Positions 12,501 to 24,261 of a stretch of 64,000 nucleotides of DNA are shown one piece after another. Source of the DNA: Rhea pennata (lineage: Eukaryota; Chordata; Aves; Rheiformes; Rheidae); the NCBI RefSeq assembly GCF_028389875.1, contig NC_084674.1, forward strand, positions 10,511,501 through 10,575,500, read 5' to 3'. Numbering within the stretch: position 1 is the stretch's first letter; the number at the start of each line of letters is the position of its first letter. The notes beneath the pieces were generated by a model. That model saw only the letters and a program-made list of their open reading frames with translations, did no database searches and had not been told where the DNA came from. The position numbers and the translations under genes were made by a program.

Positions 12501-13992
12501 CCTCCCTTCCCAGCATTTTTGGCATTTGTGCTAGCTTCAGGGGAAAGTTCCCTCTCCGTCTTCAGTAAATAGACTGATAAATTGCTTCTATTTTCCAAGC
12601 CTTGGTCATGCAATGTTGGATTGCTACATGCTGCTGCGAATAACCACATTAGCCTGTTCAAAACCTCCAGGCTTGGCCACGTTGGAGCTGCTGGTTCGCT
12701 GGCTGCTTCCACCCCAAAACGATGCATAACCAGTGTGACAGGATTTTGTGCCATCACGCAAACCAAATGCGGGGTAGGGTAGCTCTCTTCTAAATGATGG
12801 CAAAGGGACTGAGAAAGGGGCGACAGGCTGAATCGGTGACACTAAAGCCATTCTTTTAGCACAGCTGTCCAGAAATGGTATTTTCTGTTTAAGAGATCTG
12901 ATATTTTTCAGTGTTACTCCAGGGAGAAACTCTCTTGTTTGAGGAACAAGGAACACATTGCTTTGCCATTTGAAATGGGAGTTCATCCATTTCATTCCCA
13001 CCCAAACAAACCTTTGCTTTTACACCTCCCTTTCTTGTCTTTCCTCTGCCTTTTCTCCTACTTTTCTCCTACAAAAAAAGATCCTCAAGAAAGGAAATAG
13101 GAGGGAAAAAAAAAGGCAATTTTACCTCGGTGAAAGTTTGTTGTGTTTTCTCATTGTTTGAAATTTAGTTTTCATTTAACGAAACTTGGCCAAAAAAAGT
13201 TGTTTTATGTTAACCCTTGGCTGTTCTTCGATGCATGCACTGAAGAACCTGAGCCATCTGAGCCTGTGCAGTCTGGCCCCGCAAGGGCACGAGCCAGCCT
13301 GTCCCCAATTCTCGAGGGCCAACAGCGACATATCATCCTAGAGGAAAATAACTTGATACAAGGAATCACTGGTTCCGGCTTCCTTTAAATTTGTACCAAA
13401 CTCCCGCCAATTACACTCCGGTAATAGGCTCTGATTTGTTTAAACTTGTTCCCAAAGCAGTAAGGCACTGGCCGCATTAACATTCAAAAAGAAGTTGTTT
13501 GGTATTGAATCGTTTCTTCGGCAGTATTCTTTCTTACCCAATTCTGTTTGATTGCAACCCACTTTACACTGGGTAAGTACTTGCTGACTAAGAAAGACCG
13601 ACCCTAACCTGCTTGCTCTTGCTTTATCTATTGATTTCTCTTTTAAAAGGTTTTTATACATAAGACTACAATAAGGGAGAAAGGCAACACTACCAAACAA
13701 GTTTTCCTTGCTGCTCCACCAACCCATATAACTTCACACTAGTCTTCTCAAAATATTATAATGGTGAGACGTTTACAGAGGTGGAGCTGCCTACACGCTT
13801 TTCCCAGGACTTTTGTTCATACTGGTCAAATTCCAAATTTTTCAAGTGAGTAGTTAGGAATAAATTGCTTTTTCTAGGCGCCTGATTAGACTGCACACTG
13901 GCATAATTATAGTCTGCCCAAATGCACTTTACACTTAATGACACAGTACACTGCATGTATTTTGTCTTGTAACGTGTGCTTTCCACTTGCTT

Positions 13993-13996
<4 letters not shown>

Positions 13997-14039
<43 letters not shown>
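13997..14039. repeat. (GT)n microsatellite
   Basis: About 21 GT units, roughly 460 bp upstream of the first coding exon of FAM107A. Length polymorphism is likely. Confidence 0.95.
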
Positions 14040-14042
<3 letters not shown>

Positions 14043-14501
14043 TACTGGAGAAATGGAGAACATTTGGAAAATATCAACAGCCTTGTGGTTTGCCTGAAAT
14101 CCAAGCCGCCGTTACAAGAAATAGCAGACCTTTGTTCTTACATGCAGAACATACAAAATTGCTACAGCATGATCACATACCGCATATACGAATTATGCTT
14201 TCCTTGGCACTGGGCTGGATCCTGAATATCAGGCCAGTAGGATATCAGCAAAGCCATACATTGACAAGAAATTTTGGATAACTGCATCTGCAATTGGTCT
14301 CTATATAGATACATTATGTACTATGTAGAAGTACTTCCTTGGGCCCGTGTTTCTGAAATCCTCTCATATCCTCGCACCCCCGTTGCCGTGCTAGGGCACT
14401 GACAGCATCGGCCAGGTCAACCCAGGCAGCTGCTCAGCGCAGTCCAAATCAGCGGTTGTTTCGAGTTTTAGTGCAAACATCTCTCTTTTCTTTCAGCATC
14501 G

Positions 14502-17500
14502 ATGTACACCGAAGTACAGAGGGAACAACCAGACAGTGGGAATATCCTGACTCATCCAGACTACATAGATGGGAACCCGGATCTTATCAAACCTAAAAAG
14601 CTCCTAAATCCTGTAAAAGCCTCAAAGAGTCACCAAGAGCTGCACAGAGAGCTGCTGATGAACCACAAAAGGTAAGAGGAGGCCCCCACCTGCCACCGAA
14701 GTGGTCTGCGAGGTGCTGAGCAGTCTGAGCTCGTCAGCCAGATGCTGCTGAATGGCCAGAGACAGCTTGCGAGTTAGGACACGATAAATCCCTCCACTTA
14801 CAGACACAGGATAAAACTTGCTGTAGCCCCTTTTCTCTTTTCTTTGAGCAACATTTTTTTTCCATGAAAAAAAAAAAAAAAAAAGAAAAGAAAGAAAGAA
14901 AGAAAAAGACTGGAAGCCTCTGCCATCCTGAGGCATTGTCAAGTCCTTTCTGGAGCTGCTCACTATTTCTCCACACCACGAGCCACAAGCTCTGGACGCT
15001 GCAAATACCTGGGCCGAGATCTCTGCACGCAAGGCATCCCCGCTGTCCCCTTCTCAGTGTCGTATGAAGGCTCCCTCCCTTGTCCTGATCTCTCCATCTC
15101 CGTGACTCACGTGAAGAGGCTTGCCAAGTCCATCCCAATGTGCTGCATTCCCATGTGCTTTAAGGCTTTGGGGTCAATCCAGAGGCAGTACGAGGGGCAA
15201 GCTGGATGGAGCTGCGATAGCATCAGTGGGAGATCACACATACAGGGAAAAGGCTAATCCCTATTTCCATAAAAATCAAACTGCTCCTAAGGTAAAGATA
15301 AAGCTAAAATTTGCATTCCTGATTTCCCATCCTGTCACGCCAGTTTAACTCTTTGGGGATACAAATATGGCATCAAGATTATGATGACAGGGACTGAGGA
15401 CCTATATCTGCATCATTACTTTACAGCAAATGAAATGCCTGAACATCAGTGAAGGGGGGAAAAAAAGTCAAGCCTTTTTTTTTTTTTTTTTAGCACAGCA
15501 AGAAATCTGTGGCTTTTTACAGAAGCTTGCTGAATACTTAGAAATACTCTGACATGACCACACTTTGTCTGTCTAATTAAAAGGAGCAGAGACTCCTGGA
15601 GAGGACTAAGTCGTCACAAGGACGAGCCATACCCAGCAAGCAGCCAAGCCTGCCAGTGGCTGCCTCAATTAATACGGACATCGGCTGGGCTCAGGTCTGA
15701 CTGATTCTGGAGCTCACAGAGCCATGGAAACACAAAATTACCATGCCTCAGCCACCCCAGCCCCCCACTACTGAGGTGGAGTTAACTGTCCCAGATGGAT
15801 ATTTTTAAAACTTTCTGGTTTAATAGTGACCATATCCTGCCTAGTGATGCTGCTCAGCTAAAGGCTCACCACACCTTGGCCTTGATCTCCCAGAATGTAA
15901 TTCCCGTGTAACCACAATCACAAGGGAACAAAGCATGAAAAACCATTGCAACTTAAACAGTAGAGATGAACAAGGAAACATGAGCTGTTGTTTGCCAAAA
16001 GCTTGTGGCTGTCAGATAAGGTTGGTTGGTCAGGCTCAAGGTGGAGCAGAGACTGGTGTCAACAGGATGTGGGACAGCAACAACTGCCCTTGCAGTAGGG
16101 CGGTCCTGGAGGTGCTCAGCTAAACGGTGGGGCAGGACAGCAAGGGGATGAGCAGGATAATGTGACAGGATAGACAGGGTACAGCCCTCAGGGCACCAAG
16201 CAGTGCAAGCTGGCAAATACTGAAGTGCACCATCGTTTGCTGTTTGAGTCCTACGCCCACCACTATATTATATCCACGTTTCCCGTCAGACACTGGCAGA
16301 AGGCAGCTCCACTATAACCATCCTGCCATCTCCTCAACCCTCTCCTTTTAGTCCTGTACATCTCAGAGAGAAACACTGGTTGCGGAAACCAATTTAAATG
16401 TGCTCATGTTCGGGTCTCCCAAATATTTTTCAACAAATACGTAAAACAAAGCCTACTGCAAACAGGAATCTACCTTTGCTGGTTGCTTGCTGTTGGATCT
16501 TTAACCAAATATTTACCCCTTTTTTTATTCTTTTTTTTTTCTTATTTAAAAACAGGAAGCGATTAAACCTTTTAATCATCCAGCTTAGGTTTGGAGCCTT
16601 GTCAGATTTAGATCAATTTTAATAGTCTCTTCTGGTGTCTCTGGGTTCCAAGACAATCAAACGCTGTCAGCGTTTGTCAGAGCCGGTCCACAAAAGCCAC
16701 CAAGCTGACACGGATATCCTAAATGGAAGGAGGAACAGCAGTTGTAAACATCCTGCAAATCACTGTCAAAAGCAACATTTTTGCCTCCTGCTATATGTTA
16801 CTATAGAGGGAGAGAAGGGGAAGAGGAGAGAGAGGGACCTATGGCTTGCTCTTGTTTCAGCTTTGCTGTTGTTTTTTCCCCATAAGCAGAACCCAGGAGC
16901 AGCTCAAGTGAGCGGCTTGTGCAACAAACCCCTTATCCTAGCTGACACCTCTGGGTACTAACTGCACAGGCCAATTAAATCAAAGAACAGTAACAAATCC
17001 AAAGGCAACATTACAAGCAGTGTCTCCTGGAAGCCATTTACTTTCTCTCAGGCTTTGGAAGCAGCATCTCTGTAACATCTGAGTTCCTTCTGGCTTAAAA
17101 AAACATCATAAAAGCTCTCCTGCCAATCCTCCTGCTAACTTTGCTTATGCTACTGTGAATTTTGTCCTGCTATAAAACGAGAAAAGAGGCGACCATGGGA
17201 AGCAATGCCAAACGCAGGTACTGGAAGCATCCAAGGACCTTGGTCCCCCAGCCATGTTGCAACAGTGCAGTGGTTTGCTACATCTGGAGAATATTTCCCT
17301 CTCCTGTCTGCCAATTAAATTTCTAACAATGTTAGGTACTACCTCAGTGCCTGACATCTTGCCAAAAAAGCTACAAAGTCCACAAGGCTGGAGGTCTCTG
17401 CTTTCTGTTAACCTTGTTAAAAACTAGCCAGCCTTCGGTCAGTAGAAACCTTCCAACACCAAGAAGTTTTGCGTTGCTAGCAAGGCCTGTGATGGATGCC

Positions 17501-20256
17501 CACTCACCCCACCCAGGTTTCTTCATCTGGCTGCAGGGATCTCAGACATGGACCTCACTGCAAGACCAGGTCCCCTTCCAAGAGGTGGTGTCCCCAGCCT
17601 TCCCACCCTGCCAAGCATGGCCACACACCCTGGCAAGCCTTCATCCCTGAGACAGGGGAACTCATCTCCTCGCCTCGAGAGCGATCTTCCTGCAGAGGAA
17701 CACAGAATAGCCCACGTTTTACAGGCTCTGTCCTGTGAATACAGGTTATCTGTGCTCAGAGTATTTCCTTGGAATGTAAAATAGCCTCAGCCCATTGATT
17801 GAAATGGTATTAAATCCAGCCCACAGAAGTGGTCAGGCTCCAGTCCTTCCTCATGCATGACACTTATGAAGTCTTCAACTTATTTTCCTTAAAAAATACA
17901 ACTTCAGTCAATTACTTCTGGTAGAATGCACAATTCCTATTTCAGTTCTCTGTTTTTCTGCAAGATTATTTACGTGCCAGTTGCTATTGTCAGCAGAGCC
18001 CAGCAGAAGACATCACGTGTAAATACAACCTCAACCACTTTTTTATTATATTTTCTCCAGATATACAAAACTCTGCAGTTAGAATAAGATCTCCTCCGAC
18101 TTCAGCAAATGTTAGACTTTGAAGTTTCAGGGTTTTGCCTCTCTGGTTAGGATTCACAGAGGGACAGAGAGTCACCAGTTTCAGTGATTTAAGCCAGGAA
18201 GTTTATGAATTTTACAGGAGGTTGATTCCTTTTGGCACAGAGGACCATTGAACCCATATCTTAGAAGGGTGGGAACCATCCCACGACCCACGCCAAGCAC
18301 ATCTGGACTTGTTCCACATTAACATCTATTCCTACACATGCTTATCTACTTCCTTGTTCTCAGGAGAGCAGCAGCTGCTAGGACAGTGGCCAGGTCATTT
18401 GCAAAAAGTAAATCTTAATGTTTAAATTCAGACATGTCAACACTTGAAGTGTAGGTTTATGAAGTTTGCTCAGAGGACTTCCTTCAGCACTTTGCCGCAT
18501 ATTTATGCCTGAAGTGTATTAACATGTCCTTGCAGCGCCTCCTTTCCAGTGATCCTACCCCTAACAAAACAGGATTTTAGCAGTCCCATTTTAAGATGCA
18601 TTGACAGGGCTGAATGGGAGCCAGGTGTCTCCTTCATCAGCAAATGCTCTTGCGTCTGGGAGAAAATGACCTTTCATTTTGGCCTATAACCCAAACTCTC
18701 TGTGTCAACAGGGTGTTCACTCTAATCTTCAGCTCTGAAGCAAATCTGGATGCCACAGGGAGGAAATGAACTGCCAGGACAATTATTGCAGTTCAACGAC
18801 TACCCCTGCTGGTGGGAAAAAAATATTCCCTAAATGCAGCTGAAGCAGCTGCTGCTGAAATAATTAAAACTGGTCATGGCAAGAGGCAAGGGATGGTGCC
18901 ATTTCCATTCCCAAGAAAGAAAGCTGCAGCAGCCCAGGGAACAGGGTTCACAAAACTTCCAACGCTGCAGGGCAGCAGCCGTGGCTGCCGAGGCACAGGC
19001 TCCCCACAAAATGCTCAAACCCTTGCAGACCCACTTGTGGCCCGAGTCCCCACGTTTCCATTTAATGCTGAGGACAGCCTTTTGGTGGCTACACAGCAGG
19101 GTGAAGGTGCTCTGGCACTAATATATCTGCTTTTTATCCACAGAGGCTTAGGAGTGGAGAGCAAGCCAGAGCTGCAGCGGGTGCTTGAGCACCAACGGCG
19201 AAACCAGCTCATCAGACAGAAGAAGGAAGAGGAAGAGGCAAAGAAGTTGCAGTCGCCTTTTGAAAAAGAGCTCTTAAAGAGGCACCAGAGGCTGGATCAG
19301 GTAGAACTGTGTTTTCAGGCGTCCCCAGGTTATCCTAACCCCCATACAAGGAACAGACCAGAGGGGAGATGGGTATGGTGAGGCTCAACTCAAAGCATGG
19401 CTTTGCTACCCTTGCATAAAATGGGAGCCATGGAACATAGTCCCTAACAGGTATCCTGGCCAAAACCATACTGGGGCGTTGCTGGGGGAAGAGTTCCTCA
19501 GCCAGAGCAGACCAGGGGTCAGCAAGCAGGGAGGTGGGGTGACATGCAGGGTGGGCAAGTTAACTTGCGTCTTTTGAAAATAAAGTAATTCCCCATACCA
19601 TTTGCCAACATTTGCACTCGAAACAGATAAAATGGGTGTATTTAATAGCACAGGAGGTCCCTTGCAACAATATCAATTCAGCTAAGACCACCTGAAAAAT
19701 CAAAGCCCAACACTCAGAGAAAAATCAGGAATATGGATAAAGGTTGTTTAGGGATAGATCCATAAAGACTCTGAATATAGAAGAGAGGCAGTACAACCTT
19801 TAGATGATAACCTAATGGTTAAGAGCATTTCCCAGGCTCACAGGCCTCCTTTCCTTGGAAGGATTCAAACCTCCTCCCTTCTTCCATGCCAGTTCTGGAG
19901 TGAGGAGCACTCTCCACCTTTTCCACTGGAGAAAAGAACAAATAATCAGTGGGTCAAAAAAAAAAAAAAAAAAAACACACTAAGAGTGAAAAACAGAACG
20001 AGTCAACACGTGACTTACACAGTCATTCAGTTCTGGGCAATAGTAACTGGACCCTGAGCATTTATGAAACCCACCATTTGAACATAGTTAATGAATTGCG
20101 CTCTTATCCTTGAGTGGGCACAGATAATGGTGACTGTTTGCATTTCAGCTGGAGAAAGAGCAAGAGAAGCAAGACGACCATGCACCAGAATTCATTAAAG
20201 TCAAAGAAAACCTGAGAAGAACGTCGACAGTGAGCGGGGAAGAGAAAGCAGTGTAG
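14502..20256 (+). CDS. FAM107A: FAM107A, actin-associated stress protein (three coding exons)
   Basis: Coding exons are 14502-14671, 19144-19300 and 20149-20256. They total 435 nt, or 144 aa plus stop, which is the human length. Phases join cleanly: AG|A at the first junction and phase 0 at the second. All sites are GT-AG (acceptors at 14496, 19143 and 20148). The start is the ATG just after the first acceptor, giving MYTEVQREQ. Recognisable family blocks are [14 protein letters not shown] and [13 protein letters not shown] in exon 1, [14 protein letters not shown] in exon 2, and [10 protein letters not shown] with a basic ENLRR in exon 3. The middle is a charged helix, probably a coiled coil. 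The family binds F-actin and microtubules and is induced by glucocorticoid and stress (known for mammals). The 5' non-coding exon or exons are not located. The promoter probably lies upstream, possibly in the 4.7-7.1 kb CpG islands. Confidence 0.95.
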
Positions 20257-23200
20257 CTTCTGCCAAACCTCAAAAGGGATCGTACCGAGGATGGCGCTAA
20301 CACATGCATGCTGACATCTCTGTACATGGTGAATGTTCACAACCGTATCTTTGGGGCTATTTACTGTTACTAACGCTTGCTCCAGTAGAATGCATAAAAA
20401 AAGTTTTCGCATCCCAGGAAGGTATCATAACAGAAAAGGTGCAGTATTCACTAGAAGAAATACTCACATGAGAAGATGCAGAGAGAAATGATGTCACTTT
20501 CCCCCCAAACTGTGGGTGCACGCTAACCTCCAGCTAGCTCTTGGTGACTCTTGAGACAACAGTGCATGTTTAAGCCAGAGAAGCCTGCGGAGGGATGAGC
20601 ATTGCCACAGGCTGGGAGATTCCTGCCTCAGACCAGAGGAGGACTTGCTGAGCGCAGGGTAGCAGGAGGGCAGCTGCAGCTCTGAAGAGCCTCGTGGAAA
20701 CCTTTATGTGACAACCGAAAGGGGCAATCTTGTTATCACTGAGAACAGCCCAGGTGACCACAATGGCTTTGCCACGGGTTACAGGTATTGTACCACTACG
20801 CAAGTCAAGCCTCATGGATGTTGTGCATCTCAGCAGCACATCGCTATTATTAAACTGTTAGAAATATCAACCTCTGTGTCCCTACACCCATTCAGTATTG
20901 GCAGATACGGTGCCACAGTTCTTCACAAGCATCAGTTCAACCAAGTTTCAAACCTGTTTGAATACAGTGAATTAGCCAGTTCTGTGTGCAGGCAAAAAAT
21001 ACGTTGGACTATACCACAAATGCTCCAAGTGAAAGGAAAATGCTACATGCAGAAAGCAAAGGCTGAGTGTTTTCAATGTGAGTATTCATGGAACTGGCTC
21101 AATGACCAGGTGGTAGATCCATGCAGATGGGAAAGGTCAGAGTGGCAGAGAGATGAACCACTTCTTGCCCCTGAACTACTGAGTTTAAGTCCTTCACCCA
21201 GCAGCTGGACATGTGCTGCCTTAGCAACCCAGGAAACAAAAACACTCACTGACGGAGGGGTGGTAATGTCACACTGGTATCAGGCTGCTCTCCTGTCAAC
21301 CTCTTTGCCCAATCCTGGAGCACAGCTGACATCTTTATATGCTAGGGGCTACAGCCCATAGATACTGCTGCAAAACTATTTGTCAGTGCTTCTTATCCTC
21401 TTTCCCAGAGGTCAGGGCTGCCACCTTGCAAAGCTGAAAGTCTCCTGGCTGCTAGTAGAGCAAAGCTGAGGTCAATGGTGTCTTTGCACCATTTATGGCC
21501 AGAGCCTACCACATTTATGGGACACCTGAGTAGAAAATCTGCAAAACTCCTGGACTCTTCTCCACATGCACCTGTGCCTTGGGGGTGCCCTCATCTAGAG
21601 CTAAAACTTCTTCAGGAATATCTCAGCTTTTTGTTTCTCGCATCAGCCCTGGTATAAATCCTAGACAACATAACTTACCAGCTGCCTTTGAAAACTGGTT
21701 CTTAAACAGCAAAACTCAGTGGACACAGCCAGCTGGGAAGGTAATACCTGATTAAACAATATCTACTCTCCATATCTCCTTGGGATCCATATGTGAATAA
21801 AGGGAAACTGGGAATTTACCACATCTTTGTTAATTAAAAGCTTACTAATTTATTCTCCAGTCCCTCCAGTCCAGCAGTGTACTTCATTTCAAGGACTCTT
21901 GCTCAACCTGGTAGCTTGAGGAAAACATCTGAGCTACTCAATGGAGCGTCAAGCCCAGCGATGCAGTTACGTGGCCGCTACGACAGCGAGATCGCAGAAG
22001 CCCTTAGCCCAGTTTCAGATCTCGAGAGCTCCATCTCACAGCAGTAGTGAGTGGCAGTTTTTAACCCTATATTCATCATGCTTATCCTAAACAAGTTTTT
22101 GTTTCAGAAATCCAGTGCATATGGTCACTATGGGTCAAACAATATCTGAAATGAAAATGAGCTATTATGTCCTTTCTAATCGTGCAGTTTTTCAGGTAGT
22201 TTAAAATTCAACCCACAAGGAAGAAGTCGCAACTTTGGCTTTCAAGGGGAGAAAAAACCCAAATTTCTTCAAGAGAAAAAGGTGTTGCTAAGAATGATTT
22301 TATATGGCTGTAAAGAATGCTATAGAATATCCCACAAATAACATCAATTTAAATAACAAAATAGAATTTACTAAGCTGGGCTGTTGTGAGGGATCATAGT
22401 GCAGATTAAATGATCTTCATCAGAGAGCTCAAAAAAAAAAGAAAAGAAAGAAAAAGCACAAATTAACCCGTAGTTTTGCCACAGATTAAATTAATCCCAG
22501 GAGAAACAAGCTGTTACTTACCAGTGGAATCAGTGTTAGCAGCTCACTCTGTGTTGGACAGGGGTGTTTATGGGAGTCCTTGGGTGGAAAACCTTTCCAA
22601 AACGCCTCGGTAAACTGAGCACTCGTATGATCAAAGAAAAGGCTGCAGATGTAAACGTTCCTGCATCTGCTAATATGATCTGAAAAGAATCAAGGTGCAC
22701 GGAGCACGGCAGCATGCAAACCCCATCTGCAAGCGCTCAGGAGCGTCTGCTAGTACGTTTTCAGCTGATGGCCCACAAGCGAAGCCGAGGGTCCGATCTC
22801 ACTGTCCCGGCTCAGGCCGGACTCACACAGCCAGAAGAAATCCCTCCGGCTCACCACGGCATCATGCTCATGGGCTGTGACCAGGGATCCAGCCGCACGC
22901 CGCAGACCCCCCACCAACCCGGCGGTGGACGAGCACCACTGGGCAGCTGTGCCGGGCCCCGGAGCGGCCGCGGGGCCGCAGCAGCCCAGCGGCGCGCGTC
23001 CGGGCGCGGGGAGACCGTGGCCGAGGCGAGGGCTGCAGGCTCGAGCCCTCCGCGACAGCACTTTGGGGACGACGCTTTTACTGCTGAAGCATTCGCTTAA
23101 AAATCACATCGTTTCCAAGCACAGCCATTCTCACCTTCGTGAGCTGAAGATTACCTCCAGTGCTGGACCTGGACCAAGAGTCTGTAAAACCTTCGCTGGA

Positions 23201-23715
23201 CACTCATGTTTCTTGATGTGGCCACATCTGTGGCTGCGAGGCTGCAGGAGAGTTATTTAACTCCAGCAAGAATTTCATCTGAATGAAAAAAAATGATCAG
23301 TGGATCATTATCAGGAAGAGATTTGGGGAAAATGTTTGTGTGCTGTTTTCTTTTAAATGAATTTTTGAATTTTGGGTCTATCTCCTATGTCCCTAAACCA
23401 CTTTCCTAAAGAAATGTGACACATCAAAAGATAGAGATTCTCAAAGTATTGCTGTAACATGATTTTTTTGCACTGCATATATTGCCTGTGTGGTAGATAT
23501 CCTATATATAGTAGTATACTGTGTTGGTGTTTATACTTATAAGTATATAACAACTGTACTCAGCTGTCACTGCTCACACTTTTTATTTCTTCAGAAGTGT
23601 GTGCATTAAACTAAGTGATGATTGTATATTTTGCTGTTTTCCACAAGAAACTGCAAAAAGCTCCAAGGATGCAAGCAGACAACAAGCCAAATAAACTGAT
23701 CAAAAATAAAAATCA
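20257..23715 (+). other. FAM107A: Probable long 3' UTR of FAM107A
   Basis: After the TAG at 20254-20256, candidate poly(A) signals AATAAA lie at 21796-21801 and 23690-23695. Use of the distal site would give a UTR of about 3.4 kb. Mammalian FAM107A also has a long UTR. The stretch contains an unexpectedly long 217-codon open frame (20708-21361) and a CpG-rich patch (about 22880-23080), both described under findings. Where transcription really ends cannot be decided from sequence alone. Confidence 0.5.
23690..23695 (+). terminator. Candidate distal poly(A) signal of FAM107A
   Basis: A canonical AATAAA followed within about 35 bp by T/GT-containing sequence. An alternative proximal signal is at 21796-21801. 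The minus-strand signal at 24045-24050 faces it, so the two transcription units would meet tail to tail about 300 bp apart. Confidence 0.45.
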
Positions 23716-24044
23716 CTGAAGTTCGACAGCGACTTGTTCATTAGTACTGTGTTAACTTACTCATCAACAAACCATTTTCATCTCCTGTGCCCAGGGTTGT
23801 ATCTATTGCTTGTTACCAAACTCCGTCTTAATTTACTGAAAGTTTTAGGGCACAACAAATGCAGGATTGGGCTCTGTGCATGGAAGTTTGTTTTACTGAA
23901 ACTCTGTATGTTAAATTTCTTCCTAGTGAAACAGGCCCACTGACCTAGCAGGGCAAACCAAAGCCAAAGGAATCCCTTGCACTTGGAATTAATTTGAAAA
24001 GTCAGTTTTGAACAGAAATATAATCCTTATGCTAGTGAGTTCAT

Positions 24045-24050
24045 TTTATT
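24045..24050 (-). terminator. Candidate poly(A) signal of the minus-strand gene
   Basis: TTTATT on the plus strand reads AATAAA on the minus strand, about 210 bp beyond the stop codon at 24262-24264. The spacing is typical of a short 3' UTR. Confidence 0.45.
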
Positions 24051-24185
24051 ATTTTTAAACATTTTAAAACAGTTTTAGCAACTACCACAGACAGTATCTG
24101 AGCTGTGATAATTCAAGCAAAATCACTCAGACCAACCAGATAATAAAAGAAAGATTATAGTAGGATGCTTCACATACATGCAGGT

Positions 24186-24217
<32 letters not shown>

Positions 24218-24220
24218 CAC
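24186..24220. repeat. (CA)n microsatellite
   Basis: About 17 CA units with one GC interruption, lying in the presumed 3' UTR of the minus-strand gene. Confidence 0.95.
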
Positions 24221-24261
24221 TATCCAAGATCCAGCACTGAAACTGAGTGCAAAAAAGCAAA

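Larger units (their letters stand above)
7168..14490. other. FAM107A upstream region or 5' intron
   Basis: AT-richer sequence with a CR1 fragment, a poly-A tract and a GT microsatellite, which are listed separately. A moderately GC-rich patch lies at about 10120-10400. No coding exon is supported. If FAM107A is transcribed from the CpG islands at 4.7-7.1 kb, this stretch is its first intron. Confidence 0.45.

Noticed and set aside
13907-14281. Open frames rich in Val-Cys or Thr-His repeats
   Set aside because: They are translations of the GT microsatellite.
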